Positions 30,919 to 42,500 of a stretch of 64,000 nt of DNA are shown here, piece after piece. The translations under genes were made by a program, and so were the position numbers. The stretch is from NCBI GenBank assembly GCA_964035015.1, contig OZ036005.1, positions 4,065,714-4,129,713 of the forward strand, written 5' to 3'. The notes beneath the pieces are model-generated. The model saw nothing but the letters and a program-made list of their open reading frames with translations, ran no database searches and was not told the DNA's origin. The DNA is from Corallium rubrum (lineage: Eukaryota; Cnidaria; Anthozoa; Scleralcyonacea; Coralliidae). Positions within the stretch are counted from its first letter, which is position 1. Each line of letters starts with the position of its first letter.

Positions 30919-31560
30919 CACACAGACGACCAAGTTTTCCTTGATATGTTTTCCTTGACAAGTTTTATTTTTTCGTGTGTACGCTACAAATTGACAAGTT
31001 TTTCCTTGACAAGGAGCCTTGTTCAAAAGCTATATAGTCATGCCAGCTTTTGAACAAGGAAAATTGTTCGTGTGTATAGTGGTCGTCAAGGCAAACTTGA
31101 CAACATCATCTCCAATGCTTATTACGCGATCATTGCCGTCAGGGAAAACTTGTCCAACCATACACACGAGCCATTATAACTTGTCGAGGAAAATTGCTGG
31201 GGAAAAACTTGTTCGTCGTACACACCATAGTCAATCGAGATATGGTCTGGAAACTCGGCAAACTTCAAAGCGCCTATAATGAGCAGGGATTTTATGTTGA
31301 ACCGTACCTTACACCGTGCACATCCTTTGTTTTAGGTTTATTAATATTTAAATAGCACGGTTGAGTGATTGAACTGGAACGTTGCTATTGGACAATTCGT
31401 TCATTATACTAAAATACAATGTGTTCAGTGACTGTGCACCGTGCACAAAAATGCATAAAGGCGAACAAAAAGATAGACCAAAGACTTTAGCTGAGTTTCC
31501 AGACCATATCTCGATTGACTATGTACACACGAGCAAGGAAAGTGACCGAGCATTAAATTA
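30919..31560. mobile_element. MITE, CTTGACAAGTTTT family, tandem unit 2, interrupted
   Basis: Repeats unit 1 in the same orientation from CACAGACGACCAAGTTTTCC. The 298-bp element at 31226-31523 splits its last part, and GAGCAAGGAAAGTGACCGAG finishes it. Confidence 0.85.
31226..31523. mobile_element. hAT-like MITE with 7-bp duplication TACACAC
   Basis: Ends CATAGTCAATCGAGATATGG and CCATATCTCGATTGACTATG are perfect inverses, extended by TCTGGAAACTC/GAGTTTCCAGA. TACACAC flanks both sides (31219-31225, 31524-31530). The duplication could be 8 bp if a terminal G is shared. Inserted into tandem unit 2. Confidence 0.92.
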
Positions 31561-31638
31561 CGCAAAACTATTTAAATAATGCTTTGCGCGCTGGGTTAAA
31601 CGAACGGGGTCTGGGTACTAGTGGAGGAATCTCGTATT

Positions 31639-31649
31639 GCATTGTGGGA
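31639..31649 (-). promoter_or_regulatory. Possible ZNF143/Staf-type site in the RPLP0 promoter
   Basis: GCATTGTGGGA is the inverse of TCCCACAATGC, close to the known TCCCAGAATGC core. It lies 13-23 bp upstream of the presumed TOP start. A short motif, so chance is possible. Confidence 0.3.
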
Positions 31650-31661
31650 TAGCGAGAAAAT

Positions 31662-31688
31662 TCTCTTCAGTTCCACGTTGTCTTGAAG
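31662..31688 (+). other. RPLP0: Probable untranslated first exon of RPLP0 (TOP-like)
   Basis: TTCTCTTCAGTTCCACGTTG is followed by TCTTGAAG and a strong donor GTAAGATGG at 31689. Ribosomal-protein mRNAs start with a pyrimidine tract, and vertebrate RPLP0 keeps its ATG in exon 2 after an untranslated exon 1 (established knowledge). The matching acceptor is at 36971-36975. The start base is an inference. Confidence 0.42.
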
Positions 31689-32053
31689 GTAAGATGGAGT
31701 CTTTACAGATGATCTTTATTTCGCTTTTTTTACTTGTTAAATATATCCAAGGGAAGTTCTTGATACGTTAAATACAAAGATTAAAGCCTCATTTATTAAT
31801 TTAGATAGAAATAAATAGACCCAAAAGCTATTTGATGAGGAAATTTTTCGGTTATAGTACAACCCTATATCACAGTATTATTTAAAAGACGCGTGTAAAG
31901 AACAATCATTTTCTCAACTGACTTTAAAAAGGCTCTGTATTTAGTGTCTACTGAGAACACAGAATTTTTAGGTAAATTGTGTTCTTATATCTTAATGGGA
32001 AAAGTGCTTTATATAATATGTAATAAACTGCACTTTTCCACATAAAGTTGTAA

Positions 32054-33192
32054 TGTCATCGACTTCCCCCTGGGACTTACCCCCGGGGACCCAGGGGGAT
32101 TTGTCCAAGCATGATTGGAAATTGCGGCTGTCAACGGGGACCTAATCCAGGCTGACCTGTTTTAGCTGTGCATGCATAGAACGAATATCTTGCGTGTAAA
32201 CGTCATCAATACACGGTCGACAGGAGTGAGGAGTGAGGACACCCTGAGCTCAAAGTCGAACATGTCCTCCCAAAATTGTTGCTCGACCATAATTCTTCCA
32301 TGAGCACATAGCACGAAGGTTGGGCTTGCCATAGAATACGCTTTGTTGACAACTCGTTGAATTTTCACGATGTACGAACCCATTACCCTTCTCAAATTCA
32401 TTAGTTTAAAATGTTCTCAGCACTCACTTGAGCCATCACGCATGTGCACTGCAAACTGCCCCATGAAAGTGGCTGATTTTCTATGCGATTTCCGATCGTG
32501 AGTCCAATACAATCACAACAAATACCCCAGTGTACAGTGATCTATTAGTAAAAAATTGGAAAAAGCCCCCACCCCCTGGGTACAAGATTCTGTGTGACTT
32601 GAATATTTTAAGAGAAATCACATCATTTTTCATAAATAAAAAAATATGGACTGTTTGTTATATTATGATAGTATTGTTTTAGCCAATTGATGCCCTTGAC
32701 CAAATATTTCAAGAAATATAAACTAGTTGTAATAACAGTTTACAGTGCAACCATTATACTGTATGACCATTAATGTTTAATAATATGCCAATATATTTAT
32801 ATATGTTAAAATATGCCAAATATTATTCGAACCAAATTTCAATGACAATATCATACATATCTTTGCTAACAAATTCCTCAATTGAATTTTCCACTAGCAT
32901 TATAAACAGGCATGTTTTGTTATGGGTATACTATATTATAACATACTTTTGAAATAGTATGCTGTCAAAACCTTGAAAAAATGCTCCCATTGCTCAAAAA
33001 TGCAGGAAATCCCACCATGATAATACCAACCACTGACCACTCAAGACAAAACCCTGTGGTATAAGACCCTGTAGGTAATATATGATTGAGAAAAATGTTG
33101 CCAATGCCTTGTGCCCTGGGAGAACAAGGAAAGCTAAAAAATCAACAAAAGCCCCTGGATTCCCGTGAGTTCCCCAGGGGGAAGCTGATGAT
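32054..33192. mobile_element. Inverted-end element with CTTCCCCCTGGG tips
   Basis: TGTCATCGACTTCCCCCTGG at the left is matched inversely by CCAGGGGGAAGCTGATGATA at the right, and GACTTACCCC/GTGAGTTCCCC continues the arms. The 1.1-kb interior has no transposase frame. Confidence 0.6.
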
Positions 33193-33389
33193 AGATGCAT
33201 AATAAAAGCACATGGAATATATTTCAACGAGGGATAAACAAGAATCAGATTGTGAATCAATGAGATCAGATTGTATAGATACATTCACACCATTGTGATA
33301 AGTTCCTCTGGCACTCTTTGATGGCTAAAACTGATGGTAGAAGTAGAACTCACCAGGACAGTGTGTTGTGAAGTTCATTGAGAAGTGGT

Positions 33390-33601
33390 CCAGGGTGCAT
33401 TCCATGTCAACCCCACACTGAAAATAAGCCACTGGTGTTCAGGTGCTGCACCAAGGGAAGTCAAGATGAATGCTGGTGCTGGCACCACCCACTGGCTTGT
33501 ATATGTGCGCTGACTGCAGTGTGATTGTGCATCAACACGCCGAACACTTTTGAAACTCACACCAAAAATCTTCGGTGTGACCTACATGGAATGCACCCTG
33601 G
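33390..33601. mobile_element. hAT-like MITE with 8-bp duplication GAAGTGGT
   Basis: Ends CCAGGGTGCATTCCATGT and ACATGGAATGCACCCTGG are inverse. GAAGTGGT flanks both sides exactly (33382-33389 and 33602-33609). Confidence 0.92.
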
Positions 33602-33688
33602 GAAGTGGTGAAGTTAATTTGGAACTTGGGAACTACATTGTCCACAGAGCCTGAAATTTTCACTGGATAATTGACAACCATGGGTACT

Positions 33689-34147
33689 GTATTTATTCTA
33701 ATAGTCACCCACTATCAAATAAATGCCCCCTCCAATGAGCCCCCTAAAACTAAACTACTTAATAGCAAAATGCGCATTTTGGCCTTATAAGGCCATATAC
33801 CTCCTACAATATAATGTATACTTTGCAAATTTATATTCATCTACATTATATAACCCCAGTGCTTGTCTAATTACCTTCATCTTATTAAATCAATCATGAG
33901 ATTGTGTGAACATTTGTGTGACAGTTTTCTTTTAATAACCAGACACAAGTGCTAAAAAATATAGTATTGATTCCTAACGAACAAACTCACACACAGAATA
34001 TAAAGCGGTTTGAAAGTTAGCCGCACCTGCAAGCCAACTTTCAGGGCACCGCAATTGAAATATCAAATTTTGAAGCCTCTCTAATAAATGCTCCCCTTTA
34101 AAGCTCAATTTTTAACAAACACCTAGGGCATCTATTGGAATAAATAC
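33689..34147. mobile_element. MITE, GTATTTATTCTAATAG ends
   Basis: The left GTATTTATTCTAATAG is matched by CTATTGGAATAAATAC. Interior blocks AAATGCCCCCTCCAATGAG and AATGCTCCCCTTTAAAGCTC are related but not paired throughout. Confidence 0.65.
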
Positions 34148-34426
34148 ATTATACAACATACTCGCCAATTTCTGAACAAACTTTGCAACTTCCCAATAAA
34201 CATTTGCAACACACTGCGGTAAAGTAATATGAAATCAACTGGAAGATAAGTGAGGCAACATGTGTGAGAATATACATGTAAACTTTGAAGGCACTAACAT
34301 GAGTTGGACTTCTGCTGACTGCATGTGCATGAGTGCAGCTCATTTACAGTAGGTGCGTAGGTTTTATAACAAACACACTTGCAGGGAATAAAAGTAGCGT
34401 GCTGCATAGGCGGTGTTAAAACAATT

Positions 34427-34557
34427 GAAATATAGTAAGGTTTGATATACTGTACTGCTGAAACAGAGAATGTAGGAGTCTAAGGCCCTTTTTAAAGAGA
34501 AATGTCAGGCTCCTACATTCTCTGTTCCAGCAGTATATCAAACCTTACTATATTTCA
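34427..34557. mobile_element. Hairpin, GAAATATAGTAAGGTTTG ends
   Basis: GAAATATAGTAAGGTTTGAT, ACTGCTG and ACAGAGAATGTAGGAG pair with their inverses to 34557. The same tip sequence occurs near 17715 and 60040. Confidence 0.8.
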
Positions 34558-34869
34558 ACACTTGTAGGGAGGTGTGTTTGGCATTGATGCACAGGTGGTG
34601 TGTGCTGTCAGTGCGCTGCCTCTCACTGGGTTCTCCAGTTTTCCTCCCATAAAATCAACACGTAACATCTTACTGTAGCTGTGATTTGTGGTCCGAACTG
34701 TGGCTGCTTCATGCACCTTTGATATGCCTTGACATGGCCACATTGATCTGTGTCCTTTGCAATTCAGCCGCTGGCTGCAAGTAAGGATGATTAGCCACCC
34801 AGTCCTTTCCTGAAAGGTCTCTAAACCCACTGTGTATAGAGAGGTGTCCTTGGGGAGCTTTCACTATTC

Positions 34870-35330
34870 CTTGAAGTGCCTATGAAATGGAAATTAAGTT
34901 TATCTTATTTGAAAGAACACTTAAAATTGTAGAGTAACATCTTTTGCAGTTTTCTGTTTCCTTGCTTCGTTATTGAGATATTTTAGTTCGTTTGATATGC
35001 AAATTAAACATTTTGATGTTGACACATAGGTGCTATCAGAGAAGGTTAGATCAGTATCTTTTCTATTAAACCAAATTAATTTGAATGAAGCATGTGGATG
35101 TGTTTCACCCACAACAGTACTAAACATGTAGATCTCTGAATGATTATATTTGATAATAGCAAAATATATAACTTTTTCGTTAACTCATTATGCATGTGTG
35201 ACGTTAAAATGTTTAATTTGCATATCAAACAAGCAAGGAAACGAAAAACTGCTAAATATGTTACTCTACCATTTCAAGTGTTCTTTCAAATAAGACTAAC
35301 TTATTTTTCATCTCATAGACACCTTAATTG
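34870..35330. mobile_element. Element with long inverted ends, TTGAAAGAACACTT family, copy 1
   Basis: TTGAAAGAACACTTAAAAT, TAGAGTAACAT and TTTGATATGCAAATTAAAC on the left have inverse partners on the right (to CATAGACACC). The copy at 53587-54240 is a longer and cleaner palindrome. Confidence 0.82.
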
Positions 35331-35839
35331 CATATTGATGAAATATGCTACTATTCTTATTCTGCTTATATCAGAGTTAAATTTGATCCTTACACATCAG
35401 AGGTGTGTTTGGATTAAACTCACTTATACTTGTCAGTAAGTGAGTGGAAAAAACTCTCCACGTCTTTTGAAAAAAATGGGCAGTGGTGTAGGAAGCAAGT
35501 GATATTGGAGGGGCACAGCTTCAATAGGGCATTTTGTTTGGTGGGTAAAGCTTCAAAAATACACTTGAGGCACATGTTTTATCAAAGAAAGGGCACTTCT
35601 CTTTTTCAAAAATGGCATTTTATGGCAAAGTTGCGGGGACATGCCCCCCCCTCCTGGATCCTATACCCCTGAAAATAGGAAAGCTATTTTTATGCCCAGA
35701 ATGGGATAATCTATAACATCACTCTGAGTATTACCACAGGAGAACAAGATGTGTTATTTGGGAAAACCTAGAACCCAGGCTCTTATTACATACGCCTTAT
35801 AATTATAAACATGATAAAAATTTACACCAAATATCTGAT
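35331..35839. other. RPLP0 intron 1 sequence, mostly unrecognised
   Basis: Includes GGGCAGTGGTGTAGGAAGC (35478) and TGCCCCCCCCTCCTGGATCC (35642), which may be worn ends of a GGCGTAGCCAGG-type element. Confidence 0.4.
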
Positions 35840-36152
35840 TAAATACACTTTAAAATAATATTGAAATAATGTAAAGATAACTTGCCCAATGTCTTTGTTA
35901 TTCTTTGGTGTACTAATGTCAAGTTAATCGTCGAGTTCACCTGGATTCTGAAAGCCCATCCTACTATAACATGGATACCTAGGATGGATACCTTAGGACA
36001 GGCTTTCAGAATCACGTTATGGTTACCTAGGATGGGCTTTCAGAATCTGGGTGAACTTGTCGATTAACTTGACATTAGTACACCAAAGAATAACAAAGAC
36101 ATCAGGCAAGTTATCTTTACATTATTTCAATATTATTTTAAAGTGTATTTAA
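35840..36152. mobile_element. Large hairpin with arms of about 124 bp
   Basis: TAAATACACTTTAAAATAAT...GCCCATCCTA (35840-35963) is inverted at about 36029-36152 with very few differences. The short loop contains ACCTAGGATGGATACCTTAG. It abuts a (TA)n tract. Confidence 0.9.

Positions 36153-36232
<80 letters not shown>
36153..36232. repeat. (TA)n microsatellite
   Basis: About 38 TA units directly next to the hairpin. Confidence 0.96.
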
Positions 36233-36233
<1 letters not shown>

Positions 36234-36975
36234 ATACCCACTTAAATGCCATTAAATCTCACATAAGCAGTGATCAACACAATGCATTACCTACTTTGAT
36301 CACTGCACACATATTTTGTATGTTATTTCCTAACCATGCACCAGAATAACAATATTATACTTTGTAATTTATGTAAACCATGTGAAATAAAATTTGATTT
36401 GATTGGATTTGACTAGCAATTGCAAATTTGAATTCAGTGTCAGGAATTTGAATTTGGTGTGTTGAATTTGACACTTACTAATTTGAATGTCCAGTAACTA
36501 AGCAATATGGATTTTGATTAATTTTTGGTGTTGCACTTGCAAGCCACTATAATTATATAAATTTTGTTTGTTGTACTGTGGGAATACACAAAAAGTGATC
36601 TGCTTGGGGGTGTGATTATCTTTTTTGATGGCTTAGGCCTTCTATGCAATACAGTATATGTGTACTGTATTTTTATAAACAGAACTTTTGCAAGAGGTAA
36701 ATTTGGATAGTCAAATTACAAGCCTGTCTCTGTTCAAATTACATCTTGAATCATAAGAAAATAATTCCAATTCATGTGTTCTAGATTTCCTTGTAGTAAA
36801 AAACTAGTTAACACAAGCAATATTGTGCAAAAACAATTGATAAAATTATGAAAATTGCTGAAAATTATAATATAGTGTACATTGTATGGTAAAAAAAAAT
36901 TAAATTTTTTTTCAATTCTATTACAAAATTTCATGTTTACATGTTTCATTGATTTTTGTCATTTGTTGTTTTTAG
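36233..36975. other. RPLP0 intron 1, 3' part
   Basis: AT-rich, with a short TTTGAATT-rich degenerate repeat (36370-36490). Ends in TTTGTTGTTTTTAG, the acceptor of exon 2. Confidence 0.5.
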
Positions 36976-37020
36976 TAAATCTTTAAACGTTTTAATAACG
37001 CAATCCTTTATCAAAACAAA

Positions 37021-37074
37021 ATGGTCAGGGAAGATAAGGCAGCATGGAAATCCAACTATTTTACTAAAATTATA
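37021..37074 (+). CDS. RPLP0: RPLP0 coding exon 1 (residues 1-18)
   Basis: The exon starts at acceptor TTGTTTTTAG (36975), has a 45-base leader and then ATG GTC AGG. Encodes [18 protein letters not shown], the usual P0 N terminus. Donor GTAAGT, phase 0. Confidence 0.96.
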
Positions 37075-39465
37075 GTAAGTAAAATGTTTTGCATTTGCCT
37101 AACTTCATTTATTTTAACTCATTTTTGCCTTAGATGACCTCTTCTAGGAGATTGTTTAGCGTGAATGCTTTATGGGTTATAGTTTTTAAACCAATAAATG
37201 TTTTCCATTCATTGAAAGCTAAGAAATAAACTTTTCTATTTTTGATGGCCATTACAATGAAACCTGAGTTTTGCGACCACCATAGTGGTCGCAAAACTCA
37301 GGTTTACCTGCAATGAGCGACCACCTGCCTTAAGCCCGTTCTCCACGAGGCGAATTTGTTCGCGCGAATCGAATCGAAATACCCGTTCATGCAATGTAAT
37401 TGGTTGGTGCTGCTAGTTTTCGGGCCAATTTTCTTACTTGCCAATCATATTGCCCGAGAATTCGCTTCGAGCGAACAAATTCGCCTAGTGGAGAACGGGC
37501 TTTACGCGACCAGCGACCGGTTTTTTGTGTCCCAAACAAGACATTTACCTGTTATGAGCGACCAACTCAACGTAAATCTGCCGAAATACGTAAAAGAAAT
37601 ACCCGTTTTTTCGTAGTAAACAAACGCGAATGCGACCCCACATGTGAAAACAAGAAACCGGAAGTGTTGCTCAATTGCCGTGTTACCGCATCTTAGTCTT
37701 GTTTCGCTTCTCTTTTGAGCATTATTTGATGAAAATCTGTGTGAATTTCTCCTGCCAAAGCCAAATACTTTTTAGTTGATGTTTGAAAGTCAATACAATG
37801 AGTGAACAATCCAAAACCATGAGTAATATTTGTTAACTTTAGACAAGTTGATCTTGACGATCGTTTACAGCGACAAGTTTGTATATTTTACAACGGCTTT
37901 TTAACTTGGAAAGTAAAGTAACAAAACTGGGTGTTCACATCTAAAAAATACTACTGAAAGATCGTAAATAAAGCCAAGAGCTTTTAACAAGACCAAACCA
38001 GCGCAAGAATTGAATCTGAAACGTAACAAAAACACAGCGCAAAAACTGAAGTGAACGACAGTACGAGACCATACGAGACCTTGACTGAGAACCGCTGCGG
38101 GTCGCGGCGCTGCCAAAATGGCTGCTATGACGTCACATCACTACCTGTCTGAACGACCACCTGTCGTTAACAACCACTTTTACGTGGCACCTGCGGTGGT
38201 CGCAAAACTCAGGTTTCACTGTACCTTATTTTCTGGGTGATAACCCGCATGGCGTATAACCTGCAGAGCAACAAAAATGTCACTTTTGAAAAAATAAATC
38301 AGCATATTACCTGTACCAGTGGACAACCCCAGCTGCTAATAATACTGTAGGTTTGGGACCACAAAATTTTAAAAAAGTACTGGCAGTTGAAAGATGAAAG
38401 TAGAATCCTTGGTCTTCATGGTGGCGTCGTCTAACGAATTCAACAGATACCCACACTACCCTATTACCTGCACTAATTATGTTTCCTAGCAAAATTACGG
38501 TACTGGTAAGAAAATACGGTACTGGTAAGTTTTGCTTGTACTAGCCAGTTTAATTTTTTGCTATCCCATTGGCCTAAAGGTAAAATAATTATCTGAATGT
38601 GGTATCTATACATACTTTGAAATAGCGAACTTTTTCAATTAAATACTACGTAATACAAGTAGCATCAAAAATCGAAAATGCTGAAACAGTTGAATAAGAT
38701 AAAAGCAGCTTGCATTCTTGCAAATGCACAATGACAGATGCAGCCTGCAACAGCAACACTATACTGAAATGATAAATATTTCATTGTTTTCTAGAACAAA
38801 TCGTTGCATCATTTGTGCAAGGATATACAAAACTTAGACAGGTTAAGGTCATGTAATAAACCTTCAGAACACTTTCGAATTGTTTACAAATCGCCGCTGG
38901 GTTTGGCAAGAATATAGAAAGACGAGTCATTGAATATGAAACTTGATATTCGATCAAAGGTGATGCCCATCAAAATTGTGTGACCGTGATGCTTTTCGAT
39001 TTTTTGAAGAATAGGAAATTTATCTTTAAACTTTGACTTGGATTAAAAAAACTGACAAATATTTCCTGCAAGATACAAAAAAAAATTTTCTCGGAAAATC
39101 ATGTTTGTTAATTTTTAAAAAAATTCGTTCTGCAGAATTTTTTTAAAATCGGCCTATTGATTACTTATACTTCAAGGAAAGTTTTAATGAAAAAAAAATT
39201 GGGGGTCACCAAAGTTTTTTCCGAATTAAATTAGTTTGAAGGGTAATTGGCAGCCATTTTGAAACGTCATTGTTGCCATAGCAACAAGTCATTGTTGCCA
39301 TAACAACTGTTGCTATTTATTTGGTAGCTGTTTTTGATTGTCAGACTGTTTAACTATGCATAACATTTAATTTTATTCTTTTCCCGAATTGTTTAATCAT
39401 GTGTTTTGGACTCTCAATCTTGTATTTTCCATTTTGCAAGAAACTGTATGGAGCCACCTTAAATG

Positions 39466-39500
<35 letters not shown>

Positions 39501-42500
39501 TACCGGCTGGGAGGTCCGTATAGAGAAATATTTCCCGAGGTCTCAAAAACTGCCCGAGGCCGCAGGCCGGGGGTCGTTTTTGAGACCAGGGAAATATTAT
39601 ACACTTGCTGACTGGCGCCGAGGGAAACATCGAGTTTTACGGACCCGAAGGTTTCAATGTCACCCGAGGGCTTTAGCCCGAGGGTGACATTGAAGCCTGA
39701 GGGACCGTAAAACTCGATGTTTCTCGAGGCAAAAGTCAACAAGCGTTTTGTTATATACCAAAGACTTTTAAAATACAAAATACAAAACGGCCTTGAAACT
39801 TGCAAACGGCGAAAAGACTTACCAAAACACTTTGACTTTGTCTTCGTAATTTCAATTCAAGTCATTCAACTAAACAAATACACCACACTCAACACTAAGA
39901 ACAGCTTTAAATTTCTGCAAGTGTTTTTCAGAACTTCTTTGAAGATATGTATAGAAATTTTTTCTTTCGAAAAATGGACTATTTCGTACCAGAGAAGCTC
40001 GAAACAAACTCTTGTTTTCAAAATGCCCGAAGAGTCCAAAGTTCCTGATCTGATGCAATCGTCGTGTATTCACGTGAACAACGCATGATTAAAGCGACGT
40101 CGGAGGGAAACATTGCACTGTTTCCCTCTCCATTGTTGACGTCAGAGGGAAACAGTGCAATGTTTCCCTCGGCAGAAAGAAACATTGAGTTTGTTGAACA
40201 ACACGTGACCATGATTTGACCAATAGGATTTCATCTTTGGCAAACGAAAGTCTTTGGTATATAACAATTCTCTATATCTTCGCTTGGTTCTTTTGGTCTT
40301 CATCAGTGTTTAGAGTGAATAAAAAAGGGAAGTTTCTGCTGTTTCTTTCGAAAAAGAAAATTAGATTTTAGGTCTCTTTCACAGATGAAAAACTCGATTT
40401 CAAAATTTTTAATTTCGTTTAAGTTTATTTTCAAACGTTTTAAGAATATTTTACGGCCTATAGAACACATTTAAAAAAAATTATTTTGAGCGGTCCGTAC
40501 GGGCTCATACCATTAGCCAATCAGAAAGCAGGATTTGGTAAAATACGGTCCGAAAAATAATAAACAGTAGTATTTACGACTTATTAACCGAGTGCGAGGT
40601 CTGTACGAGAAAGTATTTGCCTGAGATTTTCGTACAGAGCAAGCGACGAAGGAGTGAGGTTTGTGCGATAAAACCGATGGCAAATACTTTCCCGTACAGA
40701 CCAAGCAAATGAGGTTAATAAGGAATTTATTATATGGCTATTGGTTCATTTTATTTTTAAGTTTCAAGCGTTGGTTTTGTCTTCGGAGTATGCTGTTTAC
40801 CTTACCTGTTAACTTTTGTAGGTGTCGCTTCTTGGCCTTCTTGTTTACACCAGTTCGGCTTTTATTTGTCCTGTTTTTAGATAAGCAGCTTTAAAGAAAA
40901 CCAGCAGTTCAGAATATTTGAATAAAGATACCCAGTTCTCTTTTATTTGTATTCAAATCAACTCAGAAATTTTCTCCGCAAAACTTACAGGGCCGAGAAA
41001 AAAGTGCATTGACCGGTCGGTCAATATCGTAAAATCCCGACCTCTTGGGAACCAATCAGCGTGCGTCATTTTGCGTACGAACCGGGAAACAAACCCAGCC
41101 ATATAATAAAAGTATTTATAGATTTAAGTGGGAAAAAGCTCTAAATGCTAATACAAAGATATCATATATCCCTTCCCATAGAACTGACTCATATCTACTG
41201 TTGCTTTATTGCCCCCTACCAAGTAAACTGCTCTCAATTAAGTCATGGTTGTTGATTTTCCCTTGAGGGTGGCATTGATTGTCTCGGTTGGAAACCACTG
41301 AATTAAGAGGCTAATTTTTTCTACAGTATGTCACTGAACATTTGGAAGTTGAGAAACAAAATATAAAAAAGTCATAATTACAAACGAACAAAGGTTGTTT
41401 GGAAGGCAGTCGAACATTCATGTTATGAAAACAATTTTTTTTGTTTTTATTCATGTGGTGCTCTTTTGATCACACTTCCCTTTATCCCAACCATAGACCA
41501 CTTTCATAATACAGTAGACTAATTTGAATATACTTTTATGTGCATCCTAATAAGCCTTTCTAGCCTCGTTTGTGTGTCTAAAGTATCTTTACTTCATTAT
41601 TAAGTGAGGCCAAAAGGGCTTATTTAGATGCACGTAAAAGAATATTTAAAGCAGTGGCCATTATGAAAGTGGTCTATGTGAGCTGTCATCTTGGAGGTAG
41701 GAAGTAGCCATATCCTAGCATCTTGTCGATGGTGAATGCCATGTGAAGGGGCTGGTGGGAGAAGGGGGCCATGAATCCAATTGCTCCTTGCATGCTCCCC
41801 CTTCTAATCATGCCATGGGTAACAATGAGGCAGGGAAGTGGCCCCCAAAAATATTGAGAGGTGGCAGAGGTGCGAACCTGGATCAATAGACGACTTTCAC
41901 GATCATGCGCAGTAGCAACAAATATTCGAATTTTCGTCGGAGATAAAAACAACTGTTTTAGCTGGAACGAGCATATTGAAAATAGTAGAAGTGCAAAGTT
42001 TGAGACGAATTGCTTAACAAATGGAAAAGTTTCACAAGCGGAAAGTTGACCATTCCAACAGGGATTTATTAGTGATTTAATAGGGATTTTGGCTTGGCGG
42101 GCGGGAGTTGCACGCCAAGCCAAAATCCCTATTAAATCCCTAGTGGAGAGCAAAACTTCCGAAGAGCGTAGCTTTCGCACTATTTGTCCGATTTATTTTA
42201 AACTTTGCACTTTTACTATTTTTAATATGATCTTTCCAGCTAAAACAGTTGTTTTTACCTCCGATGAAAATTTGAAGTAAAGTTGCTACTGCGCATGAGC
42301 CTGAAAGTCGTCTATTCATGATTTCGATGTATGTTAAAATGGGAAGTACAGCATGTTACTTGTAATTCCCCATTACTTAACATGCATCTAATTCTAAATC
42401 ACAAATTGGCGACCGTCGGTGACATATGAGAACCAGGCTTAAGTGCAGTACGTGTACTGTATACAAAAATCTTATTGTTATTTCTAACAGTCGTACTGGA

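Noticed and set aside
38307..38492. Minus-strand exon in RPLP0 intron 2 (frame with a GTAATATG donor and an upstream CAG acceptor)
   Set aside because: Borders are plausible, but no partner exons or recognisable domain. Kept out for lack of support.
41686..42180. 164-codon minus-strand ORF
   Set aside because: It overlaps a MITE present in two copies (41887-42314 and 48800-49228), and the frame is not preserved between them.
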